Shown piece by piece: positions 37,608-45,135 of a stretch of DNA of 64,000 nucleotides. Origin of the DNA: Nostoc sp. FACHB-892. GTDB taxonomy: Bacteria > Cyanobacteriota > Cyanobacteriia > Cyanobacteriales > Nostocaceae. How positions within the stretch are numbered: position 1 is the first letter of the stretch; every line of letters begins with the position of its first letter. Made by a program: the position numbers and the translations under genes. The stretch is from positions 37,145 through 101,144 of the forward strand of contig NZ_JACJTR010000026.1 in assembly GCF_014698795.1 (NCBI RefSeq), written 5' to 3'. The notes below the pieces were generated by a model. The model was not told the DNA's origin. It did no database searches and saw only the letters and a list, made by a program, of their open reading frames with translations.

Positions 37608-39398
37608 ATGACTGAAAATATAAATAAAGCAAATTCTGGAGTTAGTCGAGAAGAAGCAGAAAATATTCTTAAAAAATTCTTGGATAATGAAAATTATAAG
37701 GTTTTAGCTGTCAAGGGAAATTGGGGTGTTGGAAAAACCCATTTAGTACAGAGTTTTTTATATAAACATAAGGAAGAATATTATTATTATGGTTCTGTTT
37801 TTGGGATTTCTTCAATTGAACAACTAAAAGCACGGATATTAGCCAATTACAAAAATAATCTAGAATCTAATAATAAAGATTATCAAACAAAAAATGAATT
37901 CCCTTTTAATTTTGTCAATAGAATTATAAATAATGTTTTTGAATGGATAAATCGTAATTCTAAAAGACTAGAACAAACTCGAAAAGTAGACTTAGTATTG
38001 CCAGGACAATCTCCCATGCCAATAGTAGGTTCATTAATCTCTGTGGCTGGTGACTTAGCACTTAACATACTTTTTAATATAAATGTTAAAAATTCAATTA
38101 TATGTATTGATGACCTTGAAAGGAAATCTAAGCTTCCGCTGGATGAGTTACTTGGGTTTGTTGAGTATCTAGTCCAAGAACTAAAATGTAAAATTATTTT
38201 AATTTATAATGAAGATATTCTCTTAGAAGATACAACATCAAAAAAAGCCTTAGAGGATTATCGAGAGAAAGTAATTGATAGAGAATTTAAGCTTGAGCCA
38301 ACAGTATAAGAGAACTTAGATTTCATATTTAAAGATAATCCTGATATAGAAGTAATTAAAGCAGTATTTATAAATACTGGTACAAATAATATTCGTGTTA
38401 TACGCAAAACTAAATGGCTTATTGATGAGCTTATTCCCTTAATGAAGGATTGGCAGCCTAGTTTACGTAATCAAGTTATAAGAAATAGTATTGTTATTAA
38501 TTTAGCAAAACTCGATACTGGATTTTTTAAGCGTTTTGATATTAATATAGACGCTATATTATCCTTAATAGATTCTTCAAAATATCAATACAAGGATCAG
38601 GAAACTTCTGATAAAAGAATACAATTGATACAACAAACTTTCATTATGGGGTATAGTCCTTTAGAGCTTGATAAACTTATAATTCAGTCGGTTGAAACCT
38701 CTTTATCTATATCTGCTGAATCTGAATTTATTAAAAAAGGTGAGATTCTCAATCAAAGAGAACAAGAAACTTCAATTATTGAAGAAATTCGTAGTCTTGG
38801 AAAGCCATACTATAGTTCCTTTGGAGATTCTGAACAAGAGATTGTTAATGAAATTATTACTTTTCTTGAAGAAAATAATTTTGATTTGAGTATTTCGCAA
38901 TTTGAACAAATTGAAAAATTTGCCTCAGTTATAGAATTGGATATTTCTCACTATGAAAAATCTTTATTAAAAAATATGCTAAAAACTTTAGAGCCACATT
39001 ATTTAGATGACTTAAATGCCTTTAAAGTTAAGTTGCGTAAATATCCTGATTTGGAAGCATATCTAGAAGAGAAAAAAAATCAATATCAGCAAACCTTAGA
39101 TATTACTATAGCTTTAAAAAAAATAATTAACAGTAATACCCAGTCAATATCGCCTTGGTTGAAAGCAGATATTGAATTTCTAAATAACTCTACTATTGAT
39201 GAATATTGTCAATGGCTTCAAGAAGGTGATCCTGATTTATATTCGATGGTTAGGCAATTTTTGGCTCTGGGTTTACCTGCATCCCAAAAGTTAGAACAAG
39301 CTATTTGCAGTTTAGCAAAAAGTAGTAACCTCAATAAAATTAGAGCTAAGTTTATTTATAATATAGATATATATAATATTTCTAATAATGAACATTAA
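37608..39398 (+). pseudogene. KAP-type P-loop NTPase gene interrupted by one in-frame stop
   Basis: Two open frames (37608-38309 and 38310-39398) are in the same frame, separated only by TAA at 38307-38309 (codon 234 of 597). Reading through it gives a continuous protein: before the stop REFKLEPTV, after it ENLDFIFKDNPDIEVIKAVF. Walker A is GNWGVGKTH (37-45), Walker B IICIDDLER (about 161-169), and YNEDIL follows, a layout like KAP-family NTPases. The C-terminal part is charged and helical. AT-rich with A/T-ending codons, unlike psaB next door, suggesting transfer. The first fragment keeps both Walker motifs and might still be made. Single-base causes (CAA, GAA or AAA to TAA) would explain the stop; a sequencing error cannot be excluded. 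Confidence 0.8.
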
Positions 39399-39593
39399 AC
39401 TCGTAGAATCTCTCATACAAGTTATCCTATCTCTCTCTGATCAGGAGCGATCGCTTTTAGAAGAAAAATATTTTTCGATTCATTAGAGCCGTCAACCAGC
39501 GACTTAATGCAACTTGCTCAGACTGATGGAGCCTTTCAGCTTCTTAACGATGAATCAGACATATACTCACTAAAAGATAGAGAACCTATCTAA
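39388..39593 (+). pseudogene. frameshifted antitoxin-like gene
   Basis: It starts at ATG 39388, overlapping the end of the NTPase gene by 11 bases. The first frame reads NIKLVESLIQVILSLSDQER SLLEEKYF (written in two parts) and stops at once. One extra T in the run near 39470 would join it to FDSLEPSTSDLMQLAQTDGA and then LNDESDIYSLKDREPI, ending at TAA 39591-39593. The joined 68-residue product looks like the short cyanobacterial antitoxin-type proteins that precede PemK/MazF-like toxins. No toxin gene follows; cynS is next. The total length is one base short of a whole number of codons, as a single deletion predicts. Confidence 0.65.
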
Positions 39594-39671
39594 AAATAAA
39601 GCGATGTCTACGACAGGCCAAGCCTATGCCTAAAATAAACTTTAATTACAATTCACTATAGGAGTTATCAG

Positions 39672-40112
39672 GTGTCTATTCCCGAAATCACTCAAAAGCT
39701 ATTAGCCGCGAAACAAGAAAAAAAACTAAGCTTTGCCGATTTAGAAAAAGTTCTCGGACGTGATGAAGTATGGATTGCTGCTTTATTCTACCGTCAAGCT
39801 AGTGCTTCTGAGGAAGAAGCTAAGTTACTAGTTGAAGCATTGGGGTTAGATGTTACTTGTATTAAAGAATTGACTGAATATCCTGTAAAAGGATTAGGCC
39901 CGGTTGTACCAACCGATCCACTAATTTATCGTTTCTACGAGATTATGCAGGTATACGGATTCCCTATTAAAGCCGTGATTCATGACAAATTCGGCGACGG
40001 GATTATGAGCGCGATTGACTTTACCTTAGATGTGGAAAAAGAAAAAGATCCCAAAGGCGATCGCGTTAAAATCATTATGTCTGGTAAATTTTTACCATAC
40101 AAAAAGTGGTAG
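39672..40112 (+). CDS. cynS: cyanate hydratase (cyanase)
   Basis: 146 residues from GTG, with TAGGAG about 9 bases upstream; standard cyanase length. The N-terminal helix-turn-helix-like domain (SIPEITQKLLAAKQEKKLSF) leads to the catalytic C-terminal domain with PLIYRFYEIMQVYGFPIKAV and HDKFGDGIMSAIDF, which hold the Arg, Glu and Ser of the active site. The enzyme converts cyanate and bicarbonate to ammonia and CO2, forming a decamer in the cytoplasm. In some cyanobacteria cynS follows a nitrate/nitrite-type ABC transporter; here it does not, and lies alone amid damaged genes. Confidence 0.97.
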   Translation: MSIPEITQKLLAAKQEKKLSFADLEKVLGRDEVWIAALFYRQASASEEEAKLLVEALGLDVTCIKELTEYPVKGLGPVVPTDPLIYRFYEIMQVYGFPIKAVIHDKFGDGIMSAIDFTLDVEKEKDPKGDRVKIIMSGKFLPYKKW

Positions 40113-40208
40113 TGCTTCAGTCTCACTAATTTCAGGAGTATATTCTCATCCACAGGCATACGAAGTTAATATACTCCTCTACATTACTTTACGCTTTCCT
40201 CTGTGTTC

Positions 40209-40306
40209 CTACCCCTGCGTTAAAGCGTACCCCTACGGGGAAGCAAGCTACGCGTAGCGTCTGTCTGCGACACGCTGCGCGAACGTAGAGAAGCGCCTAT
40301 GCGTTA
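40209..40306. repeat. dispersed GC-rich palindromic repeat cluster
   Basis: Contains CCCCTACGGGG, GCTACGCGTAGCG and TGCGACACGCTGCGCG-type palindromes within ~100 bases, in a spacer that is otherwise AT-rich. It resembles the elements at 4711-4790, 43741-43800 and 50857-50890. The 40113-40387 spacer has no other feature. Confidence 0.6.
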
Positions 40307-40387
40307 AAAAAATAACTGTTAAAATTAAATCCTTGAACAATCCCAAAACAAGTTATAACTATAAAAAACAAGATAATTTTATAACTC

Positions 40388-41293
40388 TTGCAAGAAGAAT
40401 CAATAACGTCACCAAAAGAAATAATTTTTAATCCCTATTATACCCAGCAGAACGGAGGAGCATATTTAGGTGATAGCCTTAAACTTATTAAATTTATTGA
40501 TGATAATAGTATTAATTTAATTATTACATCGCCTCCATTTGCTCTGACACGAAAAAAAGAATACGGTAATGAAACCGCTGAAAAATATATCGAGTGGTTT
40601 CTACCTTTTGCCTATCAATTTAAAAGAGTACTGGCAGATAATGGCTCATTCGTACTCGATTTAGGTGGCGCTTACCTTGCTGGCAATCCCGTGCGGAGTA
40701 TCTACCAATACGAACTTTTAGTCAGATTATGCAAGGAAGTAGGTTTCTTTCTTGCTCAAGAATTTTACCACTATAATCCGGCTCGACTGCCAACCCCTGC
40801 TGAGTGGGTAACAATCAGGCGGATTCGCGTGAAAGATTCTGTAAATACAGTTTGGTGGTTGTCTAAGACACCAAATCCTAAAGCAGATAACAGAAAAGTT
40901 TTAAAGCCTTATAGCCAAAGTATGAAACAATTACTCAAAAATGGTTATGAGGCTAAACTACGTCCTAGTGGACATGATATTTCTGATAAATTCCAAAAGG
41001 ATAACCAAGGTGCAATTCCGCCAAATCTACTAGAAATTGCTAATACTGAATCCAATAGTGCTTATTTACGACGCTGTAAAGCAGCAGAAATTAGACCCCA
41101 TCCAGCACGTTTTCCTCAAGGGTTCGCCGAGTTCTTCATCAAATTTTTAACTGATGAAGGTGATATGGTTTTAGATCCATTTGCAGGTTCTAACACAAGC
41201 GGGTTTGTTGCTGAAACTCTGCAACGCCGATGGATATCTTTTGAAATTAACGAGGATTACATAACGGGAAGTCGTTATCGATTTAGCCCGTAA
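40388..41293 (+). CDS. site-specific DNA methyltransferase, probably N4-cytosine type
   Basis: 301 residues from a TTG start; no nearer ATG exists before the conserved region. The catalytic motif IV is TSPPF at 47-51 (INLIITSPPFAL), the SPPF form typical of m4C enzymes, near the N-terminus. The AdoMet-binding motif I DPFAGSNTSG is near the C-terminus (about 262-271), so it is the beta-class, permuted order. LPTPAEWVTIRRIRVKDSVN and LRPSGHDISDKFQKDN probably belong to target recognition. No restriction endonuclease gene is recognisable beside it, so it appears to be an orphan methylase. Its target sequence cannot be read; a GGCC-methylating relative is known in Synechocystis. Confidence 0.88.
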   Translation: MQEESITSPKEIIFNPYYTQQNGGAYLGDSLKLIKFIDDNSINLIITSPPFALTRKKEYGNETAEKYIEWFLPFAYQFKRVLADNGSFVLDLGGAYLAGNPVRSIYQYELLVRLCKEVGFFLAQEFYHYNPARLPTPAEWVTIRRIRVKDSVNTVWWLSKTPNPKADNRKVLKPYSQSMKQLLKNGYEAKLRPSGHDISDKFQKDNQGAIPPNLLEIANTESNSAYLRRCKAAEIRPHPARFPQGFAEFFIKFLTDEGDMVLDPFAGSNTSGFVAETLQRRWISFEINEDYITGSRYRFSP

Positions 41294-41311
41294 AAGATTA
41301 AGTAAAGAGTC

Positions 41312-41358
41312 AGGAGTGAGAAGTGAAAATTTATAACTCACAACTCATAACTCATAAC
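41312..41358. repeat. short repeat tract (AACTCATA-type heptamers)
   Basis: GTCAGGAGTGAGAAGTG followed by ATAACTCACAACTCATAACT, the same heptamer family as in the psaA-psaB spacer. It lies between convergent genes. Confidence 0.55.
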
Positions 41359-41365
41359 TATTCAC

Positions 41366-41578
41366 TTAAATTTCTCCATTCACCTGCATTTGATGAACTT
41401 GATCCGCTAGCTCTTGACGACCTTGATCATCTAGTTTGTCAATAGCTAACATCCCCATGAGAATAACTTCTTTCAGGGTCAAACGTGTCGAATGTGCCTG
41501 TTTTTGCACAATCTCCTTAATAATGGGACTCACACCAATCGCTGTACTAGCTCTAGCCACGGAAGAAAAGGAAAACAC
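41366..41578 (-). CDS. small conserved-looking protein, function unknown
   Basis: 70 residues from a GTG start (41576-41578). The sequence has an N-terminal FSFSSVARASTAIGVSPIIK, then a helical LTLKEVILMGMLAIDKLDD and a charged end HQMQVNGEI, with balanced codon use that supports a real gene. No named domain is recognised. There is no signal peptide. Its position next to a methyltransferase and a broken XRE gene gives no functional clue. Confidence 0.5.
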   Translation of the reverse strand: MFSFSSVARASTAIGVSPIIKEIVQKQAHSTRLTLKEVILMGMLAIDKLDDQGRQELADQVHQMQVNGEI

Positions 41579-41593
41579 TAATGATTAAGCCTA

Positions 41594-42687
41594 AATCTTA
41601 GCACTTCCCATGAAGTTATTTTCTATAGTTAAAACTTAATTTCAATGTGTTTCAACTCATACTTCAATGAGTAAACATTAATTTTAAATTAGCTATGTAA
41701 AGAATAACGGTTCTAAGCAGAGGGCACTATTCCCCAACTAGACATTGTATATCAAATTTCAATTATCGCATCAAAGGTAAAAATTTACTTTTGTTATCCC
41801 AAGATAGCTGGTATAGTCTTTAACAGCACTATAAATGACTATAAAATTATCCTAAACCTTTTTGATTGAGGGTCTTAAGCTCTTTTTTGAGTGGTCTCAA
41901 ACTTTCAGTATGGTGAATTTGATGCTTGCTCATTGAACGCACGCCATCGTATGATATCAACATCCTTAAAAGTTCAAGTTTTGCCTATTCCTCTAGAATT
42001 TATCTTAAATATTTAATAGCTACATCAAAATCGTGGTTTAATTTGCAATTGGCAGTAGAATCAACTGTTGTCATTTATCGGCGACTGGCATAACTTCTAA
42101 TTTTGATGGAAATTACTCCAAAACGGTCAGAAAGTTCTTTGAGTGTCAATCCTTTCTGATGCTAGTTTTTGAATCTTTAATCTGACTAATCCTATATTTA
42201 ATAACTGGTGTATTTGCAGCGCTCAATCTTAATATAAGAAATTAAAAAGCGATCGCCCCTTGATTTAGAAAACTCTCATGCGATCGCTACAATTGCCTTA
42301 AATCTGGAAAGCTGAAATCAAATGGTTATTTCTTGTATTTAGTAACATCAAAAGCAAAAACCCTTCGTCCTGAGATATTCAAAAATCACTCAATAATCGT
42401 CAAGTTCGCATACACTTGCAATGTTTATTACAACTGAGTTATAAAAAATGCTCAGTTTGTGAAAATAGTGCTTTCAGTAAAACTATCTTTACAAATAAGA
42501 CTTGTATACCACCGAAAAAACCGTACTTTAAAGAGATCGTGAATTGTCTAATATAATCTCGTTAATACGCTTTACAGAACTATACAGTGTAAATAAGAAT
42601 AATAACTTAACCGAAGTAAAATTTTCCTGAATACATGCAGTTAATGCTGTCATAGGGAAAAGCAGTGAGTAGAGGAGAGACAAAGCG
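41594..42687. other. 1.1-kb region without intact genes
   Basis: AT-rich. It contains the XRE remnant listed separately (42000-42192), two HIP1 octamers near 42250-42290, and otherwise no coding-quality frame. A 28-codon minus frame near 41860-41945 (SKHQIHHTESLRPLKKEL) is too short to support. The SGNH-hydrolase promoter should lie near 42550-42650. Confidence 0.5.
42000..42192 (-). pseudogene. decayed XRE-family helix-turn-helix regulator
   Basis: On the minus strand three fragments in successive frames line up with one small HTH protein type common in Nostoc. They are GLVRLKIQKLASER (42150-42192), then LTLKELSDRFGVISIKIRSY and ASR (about 42075-42148) after a frameshift, then TTVDSTANCKLNHDFDVAIK (42000-42071) after an in-frame stop. 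The start codon position reads ATA instead of ATG. The order and spacing match an intact ~70-residue protein, so this is a degraded copy. Confidence 0.6.
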
Positions 42688-43752
42688 ATGAGGGACCCTT
42701 ATCTGTTGGCAGCAGGCTTGTTAACAGGATTAGCAATACCAGCATCGGCTCTTCCACATTTGTCAATTGTCCTGCCAGAAAATTCTAGATTCCTGTGGGA
42801 TTTAAAACAAGGTTCGCAGACAATAGTAAGTAGACAAATCATCCCCAGTGTTGATTTCTCCTTACCAGAACTCAGCAGCCAAGCGTTCCAACCCCTAAAA
42901 AGTTCGCAGCCAGCAGGTGAGAAAAATATCAACAGCGTTGATATCTCCTTACCAGAAGTTAGTAGTCAGATATTACCAGCCCAAACAGAGTCATCACTCA
43001 ACCCCAGCCCCCAACCAGCTGGTCTTTCGCTGACATCTGGGAATCAACTTTACTACCAAAGATTGGCGGCTCTGAAAACAGGTCAGATTTATACACGCGT
43101 AAATAGTGATAATTTGCAATCATTGTGGGAGTCGATAAAGAAGCGTCAACTAACTTATGATGACTGGAAAAGTTTACTGGCTTTAGAAGCTAGAGCCATC
43201 GCTCAAGGTCAAGGTGCAAATCATTTAAGTATCTTAATTGGTGATTCTTTGAGTATGTGGTTTCCTAGAGAAAAACTGCCTGCTGGGAAATTGTGGCTGA
43301 ATCAAGGTATATCTGGAGATACTTCCAGTGGCGTTTTAAAAAGATTAGGGGCATTTTCGGCAACGCGGCCGAATGTAATTTACATCATGGCTGGGATTAA
43401 CGACTTACGAAAAGGTGATAGTGATGATGCAATTTTGCGTAATTATCGCCGGATTGTCCGTCGGTTACGGCAGGCTCACCCAAAAGCTCAAATCATTGTC
43501 CAATCCATTTTGCCTACTCGCCAAGTAAAACTTTCCAATAGCCGTATTCGTCACATCAACACACAACTAACCCAGATTGCCAAACAAGAAGGCGCTAATT
43601 ATCTAAATATTTATAGCTGGTTTACGGATATGGAAGGCAATTTGCGCCCAGAGTTGACCACAGATGGGTTGCACCTGTCTCAAGAGGGGTATGATGTATG
43701 GCGGTTGGCACTACAGCAGATAGAATACAAGCTGACTCAACTTGAAAATTGA
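42688..43752 (+). CDS. SGNH/GDSL-type hydrolase, exported
   Basis: 354 residues. An N-terminal signal peptide-like stretch (LLAAGLLTGLAIPASA) predicts export. A variable linker with two similar segments (VDFSLPELSSQ and VDISLPEVSSQ) covers about 45-135. The catalytic domain has ILIGDSLSMWF (block I Ser, about 181), NQGISGDTSSGVL (block II Gly), AGINDLRKG (block III Asn) and TTDGLHLSQEGY (block V Asp/His). Such enzymes deacylate or hydrolyse esters of lipids or polysaccharides; the substrate is unknown. Possibly co-transcribed with the small gene that starts 72 bases downstream. Confidence 0.92.
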   Translation: MRDPYLLAAGLLTGLAIPASALPHLSIVLPENSRFLWDLKQGSQTIVSRQIIPSVDFSLPELSSQAFQPLKSSQPAGEKNINSVDISLPEVSSQILPAQTESSLNPSPQPAGLSLTSGNQLYYQRLAALKTGQIYTRVNSDNLQSLWESIKKRQLTYDDWKSLLALEARAIAQGQGANHLSILIGDSLSMWFPREKLPAGKLWLNQGISGDTSSGVLKRLGAFSATRPNVIYIMAGINDLRKGDSDDAILRNYRRIVRRLRQAHPKAQIIVQSILPTRQVKLSNSRIRHINTQLTQIAKQEGANYLNIYSWFTDMEGNLRPELTTDGLHLSQEGYDVWRLALQQIEYKLTQLEN

Positions 43753-43823
43753 GCGATCGCTACGCCAACAAAGACGCTTGGAGCGATGTCTACAACGGGC
43801 TGCGCCTACGTAATTTTAGATTT

Positions 43824-44186
43824 ATGGAAGTTACTGACAACGATGCAATCACCATACGTTCTGTAATTGAACACCAATTGGCAGGCTTTCAAAAGGATGA
43901 TGCCCAAGGGGCTTTTGCCTTCGCTAGTCCGGCAATTCAGGCGCAATTTGGAACCCCAGAAAATTTTATCCGGATGGTGAAGATAAGCTACCCAGCAGTA
44001 TACCGTCCTCGTTCTGTCTTTTTTGAGGAGATAACGACCATCCAGGGAAACATAACTCAGCCAGTGTTACTATTAGCTCCTGATGGAGTTCCCTTAAGGG
44101 CTTTATATTTTATGGAAAAACAACCAGATAATACCTGGAAGATTAACGGTTGCTTTCTAGTTTCTGTAGAAGGTAAAAATTTATAA
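43824..44186 (+). CDS. DUF4864-like protein
   Basis: 120 residues from ATG at 43824. Longer frames starting at 43749 would run through a dispersed repeat (43741-43800: GCGATCGCTACGCC and so on) and are not credible. The sequence fits the DUF4864 pattern: VIEHQLAGFQKDDAQGAFAF, ASPAIQAQFGTPENF, VYRPRSVFFEE, and a final WKINGCFLV. This is an NTF2-like, alpha-plus-beta fold of unknown function. No signal peptide. It follows the SGNH hydrolase on the same strand; the gene's end lies inside a terminator hairpin. Confidence 0.8.
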   Translation: MEVTDNDAITIRSVIEHQLAGFQKDDAQGAFAFASPAIQAQFGTPENFIRMVKISYPAVYRPRSVFFEEITTIQGNITQPVLLLAPDGVPLRALYFMEKQPDNTWKINGCFLVSVEGKNL

Positions 44187-44206
44187 TTTTTTACCTTTTT
44201 TTACCT
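44171..44206 (+). terminator. terminator hairpin overlapping the stop codon
   Basis: AGGTAAAAA (44171-44179) pairs with TTTTTACCT (44188-44196), with a T-rich tail after it. The stop codon of the DUF4864-like gene lies in the loop. It separates convergent genes and may work in both directions. Confidence 0.7.
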
Positions 44207-44221
44207 TTTGTAACCAAAATA

Positions 44222-45052
44222 TTATAATTTAACGCTCATGGCTTCCCGATTCAAGGCCTGATTCAACTTACCACTGCGATAACCTTCTAAATCCAAGGTT
44301 ACGTAAAGAAATCCGAAATCCTGAAAGGCAGAAACTACTTTGTGTAAATCCGTAGTCAACACAAACTCTTTAATTTGTTCTGGTGCTAATTCAATGCGTG
44401 CCGTATCCCCTTCCGATCGCACGCGTAAATTCTGCCAACCCAGCTTTCTTAAGAAAATTTCTCCTCTACCGACTCGTTGCAACTTAGCGACAGTAATCTC
44501 TTCACCGTAAGGAAACCGGGAACTTAAGCAAGGTTGAGCAGGTTTATCCCACCAAGGTAAACCGAGTTGTTGCGAAAGTTGGCGAACTTCGACTTTGGTG
44601 ACACTAACTTCAGCTAAAGGCGATCGCGCCCCTCTTTCTTTCGCCGCCTGAATTCCTGGGCGATAATCATGCAAATCATCGGCATTTACCCCATCCACTA
44701 CGTAGGGATAACCCAAATCTAAAGCTAAAGGTTTGAGAGTGTCGTGCAATTCACTTTTGCAAAAATAACAGCGATTAACAGGGTTAGAGGTGTAATTGGG
44801 ATTTTCCATCTCGTGAGTCTGGACAACTCTATGAGGAATCCCAATAGTTGCGGCTTGAATTTTGGCATCTTCCAATTCTTCTGGCAATAGCGAAGGAGAA
44901 ACAGCCGTGACAGCCAAAGCGCGATCGCCCAACACATCATAAGCAATTTTGGCAACCAAAGTGCTATCAACGCCCCCAGAGTAGGCAATCAATGCCTGCT
45001 CCATTTCTTCAAATAAAGCTTTTAATTGCTCAAATTTTTCTGTCAGCATCAT
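44222..45052 (-). CDS. larE: LarE-type ATP-dependent sacrificial sulfur transferase
   Basis: 276 residues. The PP-loop ATP-binding motif SGGVDS is at 25-30 (ALIAYSGGVDSTLVAKIAYD). Other LarE features are RCYFCKSELHDTL, DGVNADDLHDYRPG, and PAQPCLSSRFPYGE, whose Cys corresponds to the residue that donates its sulfur in Lactobacillus LarE. LarE sulfurates the nickel-pincer nucleotide cofactor precursor used by lactate racemase-type enzymes. larB, larC and larA are not in this window, so the gene is isolated here. Cytoplasmic. Convergent with the gene before it. Confidence 0.93.
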   Translation of the reverse strand: MMLTEKFEQLKALFEEMEQALIAYSGGVDSTLVAKIAYDVLGDRALAVTAVSPSLLPEELEDAKIQAATIGIPHRVVQTHEMENPNYTSNPVNRCYFCKSELHDTLKPLALDLGYPYVVDGVNADDLHDYRPGIQAAKERGARSPLAEVSVTKVEVRQLSQQLGLPWWDKPAQPCLSSRFPYGEEITVAKLQRVGRGEIFLRKLGWQNLRVRSEGDTARIELAPEQIKEFVLTTDLHKVVSAFQDFGFLYVTLDLEGYRSGKLNQALNREAMSVKL

Positions 45053-45135
45053 TTCTCAATCCTGCCCAAACCCTACAGCACCCAACAAATTCTATTGTAG
45101 TGATTACTTATAGGGCATTGGGGATTGGGCATTCC

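Noticed and set aside
40112..40257. Frame continuing past cynS on the plus strand
   Set aside because: It runs through a palindromic repeat and has no start or domain.
41860..41945. 28-codon minus frame SKHQIHHTESLRPLKKEL
   Set aside because: Too short and without RBS or homology that I can name.
43749..43823. Upstream extension of the DUF4864-like gene
   Set aside because: Sequence is the dispersed GCGATCGC-type repeat, not conserved coding sequence.
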